From Parachryseolinea silvisoli (GTDB taxonomy: Bacteria; Bacteroidota; Bacteroidia; Cytophagales; Cyclobacteriaceae): DNA of 64,000 nucleotides. The stretch is from NCBI RefSeq assembly GCF_021190955.1, contig NZ_JAIOAO010000002.1:434001-498000 (forward strand), given 5' to 3'. The notes below the pieces were generated by a model. That model was not told the origin of the DNA, searched no databases, and worked only from the letters and a program-made list of their open reading frames with translations. Positions 1 through 8,186 of this stretch are shown here, piece after piece (positions within the stretch are counted from its first letter, which is position 1; the number at the start of each line of letters is the position of its first letter). Both the position numbers and the translations under genes were made by a program.

Positions 1-150
1 CGTGTGTTGGAACAGGCCGAGACTATTTACACCACGTGTTTGAACACGCTCTCGTTCGCGGAACAGGAGAAGCTTTCGCCGCAGGAAGCTGCCATACAGC
101 TGGCGGAAAAGCGCATTCAGGACATCGGACGCCTTCGCATGTCACGCTAA
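1..150 (+). CDS. C-terminal end of an amino-acid dehydrogenase (probable Glu/Leu/Phe/Val dehydrogenase), 5' truncated
   Basis: An open frame runs in from the left edge and stops at TAA 148-150, giving 49 residues that end in LRMSR. The piece is amphipathic and helical, with the segment AAIQLAEKRIQDIG. Such a tail is typical of Bacteroidota leucine-type amino-acid dehydrogenases, which deaminate branched-chain amino acids with NAD and often lie directly upstream of nusB in this phylum. That assignment rests on remembered gene order and the look of the tail; no catalytic residue is in the window. It is followed by a clear hairpin terminator, so it is not in one operon with nusB. Confidence 0.5.
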   Translation, partial: RVLEQAETIYTTCLNTLSFAEQEKLSPQEAAIQLAEKRIQDIGRLRMSR

Positions 151-182
151 CAGAGACATAACGATACAAAAAGACCTCTTAC

Positions 183-222
183 AGGCTTCTGGTGGTATAC
201 TGACCATTGGAAGCCTTTTTTT
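183..222 (+). terminator. Rho-independent terminator after the dehydrogenase
   Basis: AGGCTTC (183-189) pairs with GAAGCCT (210-216), a second internal pairing TGGT/ACCA extends the stem, and seven T residues follow (216-222). It separates the dehydrogenase from nusB. Confidence 0.75.
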
Positions 223-235
223 CGATCATTCGGTA

Positions 236-272
236 TTTGAGTTGCCCAACCCCCCGCGATATTCTATTTTTG
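236..272 (+). promoter_or_regulatory. Probable Bacteroidota-type promoter of nusB
   Basis: TATTTTTG at 265-272 matches the phylum's -7 consensus TAnnTTTG. A TTTG at 236-239 could be the -33 element, though the 25-bp spacer is longer than the usual 19-21. The predicted start of transcription lies about 25 bases before the nusB ATG. Confidence 0.5.
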
Positions 273-303
273 CGCCTCAGATCACTAGAAGTCGTTCTTT
301 ATC

Positions 304-1443
304 ATGCTCAACCGAAGAAGTCTCCGTATTAAAGTTATGCAAAGCCTGTTTGCACTCGAACAGTGCAAAGAGGCCAACTACGAGCTCTGCCTCGAACAGA
401 TCACCGATGCCTTTGCGCCCGATCTCAATTCCATGGAGGTTCAAGACAAGGTCGCCCTCAACCTACAGAAGAAGACGGCCACGAAGCTCTTCGAAAAAGC
501 CTTCAAGCAAGGTGACACCTCGGTTGACCACGAAGACCCTCGCATCAAGAAAGCCGTAAACGAGTGCTTTATTTTCTACAGCAAAGCAGCAAAGAAAGAC
601 ACCGACTTCTTCCTGAAGAACACCATCAGCGAGATCGAGAAGATCTACGACCATTACATCGCCGTGCTCAGTCTGCCCCCGGCATTTGCCGAGCTCGCAG
701 AGGCCGACAAAAAAGTCAGTCACAAAAACTTTGTGAACAACGCATGGATCAACACGCTGCGCCATCACGAAGGCCTGCGCAAAGACGCCCTGAAGTTGGG
801 CCGTCACTGGCAAGACAAGCCCGATAAGATCAAGGGTTGGTTCCGCGATGTGGTACGGCAGGACAATGAGTATCTTAACTACCTCGACAAAAAGAGCCCC
901 ACGCTCGACGACCAAAAAAAATTTATCAACCACCTCTTCAAAAAGGTGATCCTCGGCAAGACCGTCATCAACGAGTTCTTTGAAGAAGAAGTATTGCGGT
1001 GGGCAGAAGACTTGGAGATCGTAAAAGGCCTTGTTGAAAAAACGGTAAAGTCTTACAATGGCGAACCCAACAGTACCATCCAGTTGCATACGCTTTCGAT
1101 CAACTGGGAAGAAGACCGTGAGTTTGTAGAGAAGTTGTACAACAAAGCCAGTGACCTGGAGCAGCCCTACCGAGATTTGATCGCCAACAACACCCGTAAC
1201 TGGGAAGTCGACCGCTTGCCGCTCACTGACCGCATGATCCTTGAAATGGCCATTGCCGAGCTATTGGAATTCCCCGGCATTCCGGTAAAGGTCACGATCA
1301 ACGAATACATCGAGCTCGCCAAAAACTACAGCACGCCCAAGAGCCGCCAGTTTATCAACGGCATCCTGGATGTGATCGCTAAAGAGCTGAAAGACACGGG
1401 CGTAGTGAAGAAAAGCGGACGGGGCCTCATGGACAACAAATAG
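304..1443 (+). CDS. nusB: Transcription antitermination factor NusB, long Bacteroidota form
   Basis: NusB binds boxA RNA with NusE (S10) and promotes antitermination of rRNA operons. This 379-residue protein is far longer than the roughly 140 residues of proteobacterial NusB. The first 12 residues (MLNRRSLRIKVM) look like the usual NusB N-terminus. The classic helical core is at the C-terminus, about residues 265-365, with the signature DRLPLTDRMILEMAIAELL near 302-320 and RQFINGILDVI near 347-357. Between them is a helical, charged insert of over 200 residues. Long forms are known across Bacteroidota, so this is not a fusion artefact. The ATG at 304 sits just downstream of a TAnnTTTG promoter. 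ytxH follows with its own promoter. Confidence 0.93.
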   Translation: MLNRRSLRIKVMQSLFALEQCKEANYELCLEQITDAFAPDLNSMEVQDKVALNLQKKTATKLFEKAFKQGDTSVDHEDPRIKKAVNECFIFYSKAAKKDTDFFLKNTISEIEKIYDHYIAVLSLPPAFAELAEADKKVSHKNFVNNAWINTLRHHEGLRKDALKLGRHWQDKPDKIKGWFRDVVRQDNEYLNYLDKKSPTLDDQKKFINHLFKKVILGKTVINEFFEEEVLRWAEDLEIVKGLVEKTVKSYNGEPNSTIQLHTLSINWEEDREFVEKLYNKASDLEQPYRDLIANNTRNWEVDRLPLTDRMILEMAIAELLEFPGIPVKVTINEYIELAKNYSTPKSRQFINGILDVIAKELKDTGVVKKSGRGLMDNK

Positions 1444-1533
1444 GCACCTCCACAATGATCATGTACAGGGTGTTAAGTTTCAGGCCGGTCGTGCTGAAAA
1501 TTGACGCAGGCCTTTGTTAAAATTTGTTAAAAT

Positions 1534-1566
1534 TTTGAATTTGCGCGAAGTCGATAACTAACTTTG
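1534..1566 (+). promoter_or_regulatory. Promoter of ytxH
   Basis: TTTG (1534-1537) and TAACTTTG (1559-1566) are separated by 21 bp, matching the TTTG/TAnnTTTG promoter layout of Bacteroidota. The ATG of ytxH is 8 bases beyond the -7 element, so the transcript would be leaderless or nearly so. A tandem word TTTGTTAAAAT lies just upstream (1513-1533). Confidence 0.65.
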
Positions 1567-1574
1567 AAAGTCGT

Positions 1575-1886
1575 ATGAGCAAAAAGAGTGGAAATTTTCT
1601 GATGGCGTTCCTGGCCGGCGCTGCTACTGGAGCAATTTTGGGCATCCTGTACGCGCCTGACAAAGGATCGAACACGCGGGAGAAGCTGTCTTTCCAACTG
1701 GACAAATACCGCAAGATGCTGCAAGACCTCATCAACGATTTCGTCGATGGCAAAGAAACCCCGCTGACCAGTGAAGCTAAGTCGCAAGGTCAGAAAGTGG
1801 TGGACGAAGCCAAAAATAAGGCTGAGCGTCTCCTCGAAGACGTAGACGACCTGCTGGAGCAAATCCGCGGTGGCCGCAAAGAATAA
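1575..1886 (+). CDS. YtxH domain-containing protein
   Basis: This 103-residue protein has a glycine/alanine-rich hydrophobic N-terminal helix (about residues 8-28, containing AFLAGAATGAILGILYAP) followed by a long charged, probably coiled-coil tail. That is the YtxH architecture: a small membrane-anchored protein whose relatives are linked to general stress in Bacillus but whose biochemical role is not settled. It lies between nusB and the DUF1573 lipoprotein, a common arrangement in the phylum. The start is supported by the promoter just upstream. Confidence 0.85.
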   Translation: MSKKSGNFLMAFLAGAATGAILGILYAPDKGSNTREKLSFQLDKYRKMLQDLINDFVDGKETPLTSEAKSQGQKVVDEAKNKAERLLEDVDDLLEQIRGGRKE

Positions 1887-1925
1887 GTACATTCAAAAAA
1901 ACAATAATCTTAAGAAGGCAGGGAT

Positions 1926-2471
1926 ATGAAAACAGCAATCTTTAAGTCAATGCTATTTTTTGCCGTGGTGTTGGTATGCTTTACCGCGTGTAAAGATCGC
2001 GCCGCTGAAAAGCGAATAGCAGAACTGGAAAGCCGGCTCGCAGAAGTAGAAGGCAAGAAGCCCACAACGACCAACGTACCGGCACCGAACCCGACCGTAG
2101 CAGCCCCCGAAGAAAAACCGGAAGGCCCGCTGCCCGTCATCCAGTTCGAGACAACCGAACATGACTTTGGTACCATCAAAGAAGGTGACATTGTAGAGTA
2201 CGTCTACAAGGTGAAAAACACCGGCGAAGCTCCGCTGATTATTCAGGGCGCACAACCCTCTTGTGGTTGCACCGTACCGGACTTCACCAAAGAGCCGATC
2301 CCCGTCGGAGGCACCGGCTACGTAAAAGCCAAGTTCGACAGCAACGGCAAACAAAACGTCCAAAACAAAACCATCACGGTATCAGCCAACACCTGGCCCA
2401 AACAAACCGTCCTGCGTTTCAAGGCCATGATTACGCCCAAAGCCGGCAGCACAGCACCAGCGGCACACTAA
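1926..2471 (+). CDS. DUF1573 domain-containing lipoprotein
   Basis: The 181-residue precursor has a signal peptide ending in the lipobox LVCFTAC, with the lipidated cysteine at residue 22. A short coiled coil follows (AAEKRIAELESRLAEVEG), then a Pro/Thr linker (about 43-65), then an immunoglobulin-like DUF1573 domain. That domain carries FETTEHDFGTIKEGD, the characteristic PSCGCT segment and GGTGYVKAKFDS. DUF1573 proteins are abundant periplasmic or surface proteins of Bacteroidota; their function is unknown. The gene starts 39 bp after ytxH and ends just before a strong terminator, so ytxH-DUF1573 is a likely two-gene unit. Confidence 0.9.
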   Translation: MKTAIFKSMLFFAVVLVCFTACKDRAAEKRIAELESRLAEVEGKKPTTTNVPAPNPTVAAPEEKPEGPLPVIQFETTEHDFGTIKEGDIVEYVYKVKNTGEAPLIIQGAQPSCGCTVPDFTKEPIPVGGTGYVKAKFDSNGKQNVQNKTITVSANTWPKQTVLRFKAMITPKAGSTAPAAH

Positions 2472-2496
2472 GACGTTTTCTTCATCAAAAATATTC

Positions 2497-2528
2497 AAAA
2501 AGCCATCCCCACCAGGATGGCTTTTTTT
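2497..2528 (+). terminator. Rho-independent terminator after the DUF1573 gene
   Basis: AGCCATCC (2501-2508) pairs with GGATGGCT (2515-2522) around a 6-base loop and runs into seven T residues; four A residues precede the stem. Confidence 0.9.
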
Positions 2529-2557
2529 GTTGCACCAAACTTCCCTTACTTGCACCA

Positions 2558-3466
2558 ATGCTAATCCCTACTCCGCTAAAACCTGGCAGCCGGGTAGCCC
2601 TCGTCGCCCTCAGCCGTAAAACTTCCGAAGAGCACCTTCTCAGCGCCCAGCGCGTACTTACCGCCTGGGGTCTGACCGTTGTTCCATCTAAAAACCTGCT
2701 TAGCCCATCCCACACATACCTGGCCGGCACCGACGAAGAGCGTCTGGCCGACCTGCAAACTGCCCTCGACGATCCCACCATCGACGCCATCCTCTGCGCC
2801 CGCGGCGGCTACGGTAGTGGCCGCATCATCGACCGCGCGAATTATACCGCGCTGCAACAACACCCGAAATGGATCGTCGGCTTCAGCGACGTGACAGCCC
2901 TACAGCTTAAGCTGCTAAGCCTGGGCATTGCCAGCATCCATGCCACCATGCCCGTGCTCTTTGGCAATCCTGCAAGCGCTCCCTCTATTGAAAGCCTGCG
3001 CAACGCCCTGTTTGGAAAACCTGATGTCATTACCGGAGCAGCATCACCCGCGAACAAACCCGGTCGCGCAGAAGGCATACTCGTGGGTGGAAACCTGTCA
3101 TTGCTAACCGACAGCATGGGCACCACCAGCGAGCTGATGACCGATGGAAAAATTCTGTTGATCGAAGAGATAGGAGAGTTGGTATACCGCGTCGACCGTA
3201 TGGTCAACCAGTTGAAGCGTGCCGGCAAGCTGGCGAACCTGGCAGGACTGGTAATCGGCCATATGACTGATATCAAAGAAGATCCTAACCTGGCTTTTGG
3301 AGAAACATCCGAGCAAATCATTCTGAACCATACCCGGGAGTACAGCTACCCCGTTGCCTTCCGCTTTCCCTCGGGCCACGAAAACCCCAACCTGGCATGG
3401 GTGCAAGGGGCGAGGACATCGCTAAACGTTACAGCACAACAATCCATCATCACACCGCTTACATAG
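2558..3466 (+). CDS. LD-carboxypeptidase, peptidase family S66
   Basis: The 302-residue protein belongs to the S66 family, which removes the terminal D-alanine from muropeptide tetrapeptides during peptidoglycan recycling. Visible motifs are ARGGYGSGR (substrate pocket), GFSDVTAL with the nucleophilic serine, EEIGELVYRVDRM with the catalytic glutamate, and a C-terminal histidine in FPSGHENPN. The frame is open much further upstream, across the terminator and the DUF1573 gene. The ATG at 2558 gives a normal family N-terminus (LKPGSRVALVALS), so I place the start there. There is no signal peptide, consistent with a cytoplasmic enzyme. It converges on recX, with 26 bp between them. Confidence 0.92.
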   Translation: MLIPTPLKPGSRVALVALSRKTSEEHLLSAQRVLTAWGLTVVPSKNLLSPSHTYLAGTDEERLADLQTALDDPTIDAILCARGGYGSGRIIDRANYTALQQHPKWIVGFSDVTALQLKLLSLGIASIHATMPVLFGNPASAPSIESLRNALFGKPDVITGAASPANKPGRAEGILVGGNLSLLTDSMGTTSELMTDGKILLIEEIGELVYRVDRMVNQLKRAGKLANLAGLVIGHMTDIKEDPNLAFGETSEQIILNHTREYSYPVAFRFPSGHENPNLAWVQGARTSLNVTAQQSIITPLT

Positions 3467-3492
3467 CCGGATATATATTACCTCAACGGAAA

Positions 3493-3972
3493 TCAGGCCA
3501 CAGCCACGAGGTTTTTAACCCGGGGCCAGACCAGGTCCGGCTCAAACCCTTTTTGAATAGCATAGCGGGCAAGCTTATCACGCGTAACGAATGGATTGGT
3601 CGTATCCAGCTGGGCGAGCTTGCGGTCTAATACATCGTATAGCACCCGCTGATAATCTTCCTCGTCGATTTCTTTCAACCCTGCTTTGATGCAGTTCTTC
3701 GTCAGACCGTGTGCTTCCAGCTCGTGCACGATCTTTACGCGCCCCCAGTGCTGCATACGGAACTTACCACCGGCAAAGGCCTTGGCAAAACGTTCCTCAT
3801 TCAAAAAACCTTCGGTGATCAGCTGTGACAAAATCTCGTCAACGTCGCTGGTATACAAACCGTATTCGTAGAGCTTATCGCGCACCTCCTGGTGCGACCG
3901 CTCCTGGTAAGCGCAGTAGCGGTATATCTTCTGTTTGGCAGCTGCGGGAGTGAGTCTTTTTCCGTGCTCCAT
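3493..3972 (-). CDS. recX: Regulatory protein RecX
   Basis: RecX binds RecA filaments and modulates recombination and the SOS response. The 159-residue sequence shows the typical three-helix repeats: YRYCAYQERSHQEVRDKLYEYG in the first, ILSQLITEGFLNEERFAKAFAGGKF in the second, and a weaker C-terminal repeat ending YAIQKGFEPDLVW. Length is normal for the family. The gene lies 14 bp downstream of the YcxB-like membrane protein on the same strand. recA itself is not in the window. Confidence 0.92.
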   Translation of the reverse strand: MEHGKRLTPAAAKQKIYRYCAYQERSHQEVRDKLYEYGLYTSDVDEILSQLITEGFLNEERFAKAFAGGKFRMQHWGRVKIVHELEAHGLTKNCIKAGLKEIDEEDYQRVLYDVLDRKLAQLDTTNPFVTRDKLARYAIQKGFEPDLVWPRVKNLVAVA

Positions 3973-3986
3973 GCAGTCTCTCTACT

Positions 3987-4472
3987 TTATTTCTTCGGCT
4001 TCACAAGACCCTTCTTCTCCAGAATGCTGGCAACAAATTTCCGCTCGTTATCCGTATTAAAGATCTTAAACGGCCAGTAGATGATTTGGGCTTTGTTCAC
4101 AAACAAAGCAAAGAAGTCGGCGCCGATTTGTGCCGTTTGAATCTGATCCCACTTCAGCGGCATGCCTTCACGCGGATTGATCTTCATCAGGATCTGCTGG
4201 CTGCTGATCTCGTAATGGAATTTCTCAAAGAGCATCTTGCCTTGCTCCAACTGGGTAACACCGTAAAACTGTATCCACCAGAACAACAGGTATAAACCTA
4301 AACCAACAAAGGCAGCGATAAACCACCAAATGCTAAAGATCCATATACTGGGCAGACAGATGGCTACTGCGCCTGCTACTGCAATCCATCCCTGCTTTTT
4401 TAAAATGGTTTTCAAGGCTAAGCTGATGTATGTCTTCTTATCGAGCTTGTAACTTTTGGTCTTAACGATCAT
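3987..4472 (-). CDS. YcxB-like membrane protein
   Basis: The 161-residue protein has two adjacent transmembrane helices (about 28-45 and 48-66, rich in W, F, I and L), flanked by a cytosolic N-terminal strand and a C-terminal soluble domain. That domain has the pattern of the YcxB-like family (YEISSQQILMKI, LKWDQIQTAQ, then YWPFKIF). Function is unknown; some relatives are PH-domain-like. It sits between nadC (36 bp upstream) and recX (14 bp downstream) and may be cotranscribed with either. Confidence 0.65.
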   Translation of the reverse strand: MIVKTKSYKLDKKTYISLALKTILKKQGWIAVAGAVAICLPSIWIFSIWWFIAAFVGLGLYLLFWWIQFYGVTQLEQGKMLFEKFHYEISSQQILMKINPREGMPLKWDQIQTAQIGADFFALFVNKAQIIYWPFKIFNTDNERKFVASILEKKGLVKPKK

Positions 4473-4508
4473 ATGCTAAATCACTATATTCAGTTCAAAA
4501 CGTTTTGT

Positions 4509-5369
4509 CTAGGCAATCGCCTTCAGGCTTAAGTCCATGCTTTTGATGGAGTGGGTCAACGCACCGACCGATATAAAGTCGACACCCGTCAACGCTATGT
4601 CGCGAATGGTCTGCTCCGTCACGCCGCCACTGGCTTCCGTTTTACACCGGCCGCCAACCAGGGCTACTGCCTCTTTCATAGTCGCCACGCTCATGTTGTC
4701 CAGCATGATCGTGTCAACGCCCCCTACGCGGAGTACTTCCTTCACCTCTTCCAGGTTGCGGGTTTCCACCTCGATCTTCAGCGTTTTATTGCCGGCGCGA
4801 AGATACTCTTTTGTTCGAATGATTGCCTGCTCGATACCGCCCGCCATGTCAATATGATTGTCCTTGAGCATGATCAGGTCGTACAGACCCATGCGGTGGT
4901 TTTGACCGCCGCCAATCAGCACCGCCCATTTCTCGACCAGTCGGAAGTTCGGGGTCGTCTTGCGGGTGTCGAGCAGACGGGTCGGAGTTCCCGCCAGCAA
5001 GGCCGTGAGGGCGTGTGTCTTGGTGGCAATGGCGCTCATGCGCTGCATGCAATTCAGCACCAGGCGCTCGGCCAGCAAAATAGCGCGGGCGGGGCCACTC
5101 ACGATAAAGGCTACATCGCCAGGTTTAACCGCTGTGCCGTCGTGCAAGAAAACTTCCGTTTTCAGGCGACTGTCCACCTGCTGGAAAATTTCCAGGGCCA
5201 GGGCTACGCCTGCCAGGATGCCCGCCTCTTTTACAAGCAAGTTGGCACGGTGCGTGGCAGTAGCCGGAATGCAGGCCAACGACGAATGATCGCCCTCACC
5301 GGCATCCTCTGCCAGGGCAGTGGAAATGAAAGTCTTAAGGAAATCGGGGGTGATGTAGACAGGTCTCAC
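4509..5369 (-). CDS. nadC: Nicotinate-nucleotide diphosphorylase (carboxylating)
   Basis: This enzyme (quinolinate phosphoribosyltransferase) converts quinolinate and PRPP to nicotinate mononucleotide, the entry step into NAD synthesis. The 286-residue protein has the diagnostic RKTTPNFRLVEKWAVLIGGG, the NHRMGL substrate loop, MLKDNHI and the C-terminal barrel motifs VEVETRNLEEVKE, IMLDNM and EASGGV. Length is typical. The DUF4783 gene lies 31 bp upstream on the same strand, a pairing often seen in this phylum. nadA and nadB are not in the window. Confidence 0.96.
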   Translation of the reverse strand: MRPVYITPDFLKTFISTALAEDAGEGDHSSLACIPATATHRANLLVKEAGILAGVALALEIFQQVDSRLKTEVFLHDGTAVKPGDVAFIVSGPARAILLAERLVLNCMQRMSAIATKTHALTALLAGTPTRLLDTRKTTPNFRLVEKWAVLIGGGQNHRMGLYDLIMLKDNHIDMAGGIEQAIIRTKEYLRAGNKTLKIEVETRNLEEVKEVLRVGGVDTIMLDNMSVATMKEAVALVGGRCKTEASGGVTEQTIRDIALTGVDFISVGALTHSIKSMDLSLKAIA

Positions 5370-5400
5370 CCTGCAAAAATAGGGGAGTAATTCACAGTTA

Positions 5401-5802
5401 TCACTCTTTCACAAAGGATATCTCGTGCACCAGCTGTTGGTTGCCTACTGTTTTGATCTTCATAAACACCCGGTAGGTTTCGGCGCCGCTTTTGTATTGG
5501 CCAATGGCAAACGGTTGCCCACCCTTGGACGAACCCTGATGGATGATATTAAACTCGTTGGCAGGATGCTGACGGAAAAAATCACGGAAAATAAATTCCG
5601 CCTGCGCCTTGCTGTACGGCTGCATCTTGTCGTCAATGGTAACGTCTACCGTCTGGTTCAGATATTTGGAAAGCTCTTTGGCGCTTCCGGCTTTAATCGT
5701 TTCTTTCACCTGGCTGATGACGTCGCTCTGGGCAAATAGCGTAATCACTTGCAAACAAACCAGCACCAAGACTAAGGACGTAATATTTCTGTTCACCTTC
5801 AT
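5401..5802 (-). CDS. DUF4783 domain-containing exported protein
   Basis: Starting at the ATG at 5802 gives a 133-residue precursor with a signal peptide (NITSLVLVLVCLQVITLFAQ) and a mature domain of about 110 residues. An in-frame ATG at 5841 would add 13 residues before the signal and is less likely. The mature part (EFIFRDFFRQHPANEF, then a C-terminal strand ending HEISFVKE) fits DUF4783, a small NTF2-like periplasmic family of Bacteroidota with no known role. It is the first gene of a probable DUF4783-nadC unit. Confidence 0.8.
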   Translation of the reverse strand: MKVNRNITSLVLVLVCLQVITLFAQSDVISQVKETIKAGSAKELSKYLNQTVDVTIDDKMQPYSKAQAEFIFRDFFRQHPANEFNIIHQGSSKGGQPFAIGQYKSGAETYRVFMKIKTVGNQQLVHEISFVKE

Positions 5803-5947
5803 GGCAACTTTATTCGGGCCAAAATTGTGCCACGTCTGCAAGATAAGGAAATTATTATGTGAACATTATGCGTCTAAATCGTTTACAGTACATTGAAAAA
5901 ATGCCCGCATTCCCCCTTTCCACCCCCGCAAGCTGCAAATCCTCGTT

Positions 5948-5955
5948 ATATTTGC
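5948..5955 (+). promoter_or_regulatory. -7 element of the gpmI promoter
   Basis: TATATTTG matches TAnnTTTG exactly and lies 37 bases before the gpmI ATG. No clean TTTG is present at the expected -33 distance. Confidence 0.5.
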
Positions 5956-5992
5956 GCCGCATATTACATCCCGAACTAAAAAATCGATTTTC

Positions 5993-7519
5993 ATGAACAA
6001 GAAAGTACTGCTGATGATCCTCGACGGCTGGGGCATCGCCACCAATAAGGCTGTGTCGGCTATCGACAAAGCCAAAACTCCCTTCATCAGCTCACTATAT
6101 GGCAAGTACGCCAACAGCAAACTCGAGGCTTCCGGTCTCGCCGTGGGGCTCCCCGCCGGCCAGATGGGTAACTCTGAAGTAGGCCACATGAACATCGGCG
6201 CGGGTCGCGTCGTATACCAGGACCTTGTCCGCGTAAACAAAGCCGTTGAAGAAAAAGAGCTCGATCAAAACAGCACACTGCTCGAAGCCTTTGCCTATGC
6301 AAAAAAGAACAACAAAAATGTTCACTTCATCGGCCTCGTATCCGACGGTGGAGTACACGCACACATTGAGCACCTTAAAGCCCTGGTGACCATCGCGCAG
6401 AACAATGGCCTGCAAAACGTATTTGTCCACGCCTTCACCGACGGCCGCGACACCGACCCCAAAGGCGGTCTCGGCTACCTGAAAGACCTGTTGGCCCATT
6501 TAGATAAGACCTCCGCCAGGCTGGCCAGCATCGTAGGCCGCTATTATGCCATGGACCGCGACAAACGTTGGGAGCGTGTTAAGCTGGCATACGACCTCCT
6601 GGTAAAAGGTATAGGCGAAAAATCAACGGATGCCCTGAAAGCCGTACAAGCATCGTACGACGCCGGTGTGACCGATGAGTTCATCAAGCCTATTGTCATG
6701 GTAAACGCACAGCAACAACCGGTTGGTACCATTCAGGAAGACGACGTGGTGATCTGCTTTAACTTCCGCACCGACCGCGGCCGTCAGATCACGCAAGCGC
6801 TGACACAACAAGATTTCCCCGAGCAAGACATGAAGGCTCTGCGCCTGGACTATATCACCCTGACAAACTACGACGACTCGTTCAAAGGGGTAAAAGTTAT
6901 TTTTGACAAAGACAACCTGGAGAAAACACTGGGTGAAGTTGTATCCCTGGCTGGCAAGAAACAAATCCGCATGGCCGAGACCGAAAAATATCCGCACGTA
7001 ACGTTCTTCTTCTCGGGCGGCCGCGAGACCGTCTTCGAAGGCGAGTCGCGTATACTGTGTCCATCGCCGAAAGTAGCGACATACGACCTCGCACCCGAGA
7101 TGAGTGCCAAGGATCTCAAGGATAAAATCATTCCCGAGCTCAACAAAAAAGAGCCTGACTTTATCTGTTTGAACTTCGCCAACCCCGACATGGTCGGCCA
7201 CACAGGCGTATTTGAAGCCGTTGTAAAAGCTGTCGAGACAGTAGACTCCTGCGCACAACAAGTTACCGAAGCTGCATTGAAGAACGGCTATAGCATCATT
7301 ATCATTGCCGATCACGGCAATGCCGACATGATGATCAACGAAGACGGTAGTCCCAACACTGCCCACACCACAAACCTGGTGCCGTGCATCCTGGTAGACG
7401 ACAACTACAAAGGCAAGCTCAAGAACGGTAAGCTGGGCGACCTGGCGCCGACCATCCTGACACTGATGGGAATACCTGTGCCCGCCGAAATGACCGGCCA
7501 CATATTGCTGGAAAATTAA
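5993..7519 (+). CDS. gpmI: 2,3-bisphosphoglycerate-independent phosphoglycerate mutase
   Basis: This glycolytic and gluconeogenic enzyme interconverts 3- and 2-phosphoglycerate using two Mn ions and a phosphoserine intermediate. The 508-residue protein has the metal-binding LDGWG at the N-terminus, the catalytic serine in GNSEVGHMNIGAGR (about residue 62), DGRDTDP, the C-terminal metal ligands in DMVGHTG and DHGNADMM, and TAHTTN. It is full length. A perfect TAnnTTTG box lies upstream. Three genes follow closely on the same strand (4, 48 and 8 bp gaps), suggesting a gpmI-lipoprotein-ABC-fur transcript. Confidence 0.98.
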   Translation: MNKKVLLMILDGWGIATNKAVSAIDKAKTPFISSLYGKYANSKLEASGLAVGLPAGQMGNSEVGHMNIGAGRVVYQDLVRVNKAVEEKELDQNSTLLEAFAYAKKNNKNVHFIGLVSDGGVHAHIEHLKALVTIAQNNGLQNVFVHAFTDGRDTDPKGGLGYLKDLLAHLDKTSARLASIVGRYYAMDRDKRWERVKLAYDLLVKGIGEKSTDALKAVQASYDAGVTDEFIKPIVMVNAQQQPVGTIQEDDVVICFNFRTDRGRQITQALTQQDFPEQDMKALRLDYITLTNYDDSFKGVKVIFDKDNLEKTLGEVVSLAGKKQIRMAETEKYPHVTFFFSGGRETVFEGESRILCPSPKVATYDLAPEMSAKDLKDKIIPELNKKEPDFICLNFANPDMVGHTGVFEAVVKAVETVDSCAQQVTEAALKNGYSIIIIADHGNADMMINEDGSPNTAHTTNLVPCILVDDNYKGKLKNGKLGDLAPTILTLMGIPVPAEMTGHILLEN

Positions 7520-7523
7520 AATC

Positions 7524-8138
7524 GTGACACGACAACGTTTTGTTTCCAGGTGCTGCCGGCTGGCAGTCGCCATTGTACTAACCGGAGGCCTGTTTGCCTG
7601 CTCACAACAGGCAGGCACCTCCGCACGGTACTATGCGATTGACAGCCTTGTACGGGGGCAAATCCACCTGCTCGCTGCGCGCCACGCCACGCTTACCAAA
7701 ACGGCAACGCTAGGCGCGCAGCAGGACACGGCCACCTTTACCCCGGGCGACACCCTGGCCTGGACCAAAGAGCTGGACTTGTTCCTGGAGCTGAAAACCC
7801 TGAACAAACCGACCAACGTCGGCGCCTATACAGTAACCAACAACCTGCCGGACACACGCAGCAACCTGCGCATCAAATCCATCGAAACGCTGCAGGCCCT
7901 GCCCGTGCGGTATTTAAAAGTTTTCTACCACGGCACACCTGCACGAGTGCGCCGCATCGAAGCCCAATTTCGGGAAGACAATTCGCTGTACCACAGCGGG
8001 CGCTTCCTCACCATGGAATTTGATGAGCTGCAACAACAGCCGGTCTTGCTGGCCTATTCTGTTACCGGCGGGCAGAAGATTTTTCTGGGTGACACCGTGG
8101 CCTATACCGTTTCAGCAAAAGTTTCCGTACCGAATTAA
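7524..8138 (+). CDS. Lipoprotein of unknown function
   Basis: The 204-residue precursor begins 4 bp after gpmI with a GTG. Its signal peptide ends in the lipobox GLFAC (cysteine near residue 26). The mature part is predicted mainly beta and has no motif I can name; it contains a tyrosine and leucine pattern (RYLKVFYHGTPARVRRIEAQF) that suggests a compact envelope domain. The position between gpmI and an ABC exporter is not informative. I do not recognise the family. Confidence 0.75.
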   Translation: MTRQRFVSRCCRLAVAIVLTGGLFACSQQAGTSARYYAIDSLVRGQIHLLAARHATLTKTATLGAQQDTATFTPGDTLAWTKELDLFLELKTLNKPTNVGAYTVTNNLPDTRSNLRIKSIETLQALPVRYLKVFYHGTPARVRRIEAQFREDNSLYHSGRFLTMEFDELQQQPVLLAYSVTGGQKIFLGDTVAYTVSAKVSVPN

Positions 8139-8186
8139 TGTAAACAACACTTCCCTACCGACGGGTATGGAGCGTATGACGACACT

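Noticed and set aside
463-1089. 208-codon open frame antisense to nusB
   Set aside because: It lies wholly inside nusB, has no ribosome site and no recognisable domain; it is a shadow of G+C-rich codon usage.
4551-5390. 279-codon plus-strand frame opposite nadC
   Set aside because: Composition is His/Gln-rich with no hydrophobic core; nadC on the other strand is unmistakable.
6623-7618. 331-codon minus frame opposite gpmI
   Set aside because: Shadow of gpmI; Val/Phe-rich antisense pattern without motifs.
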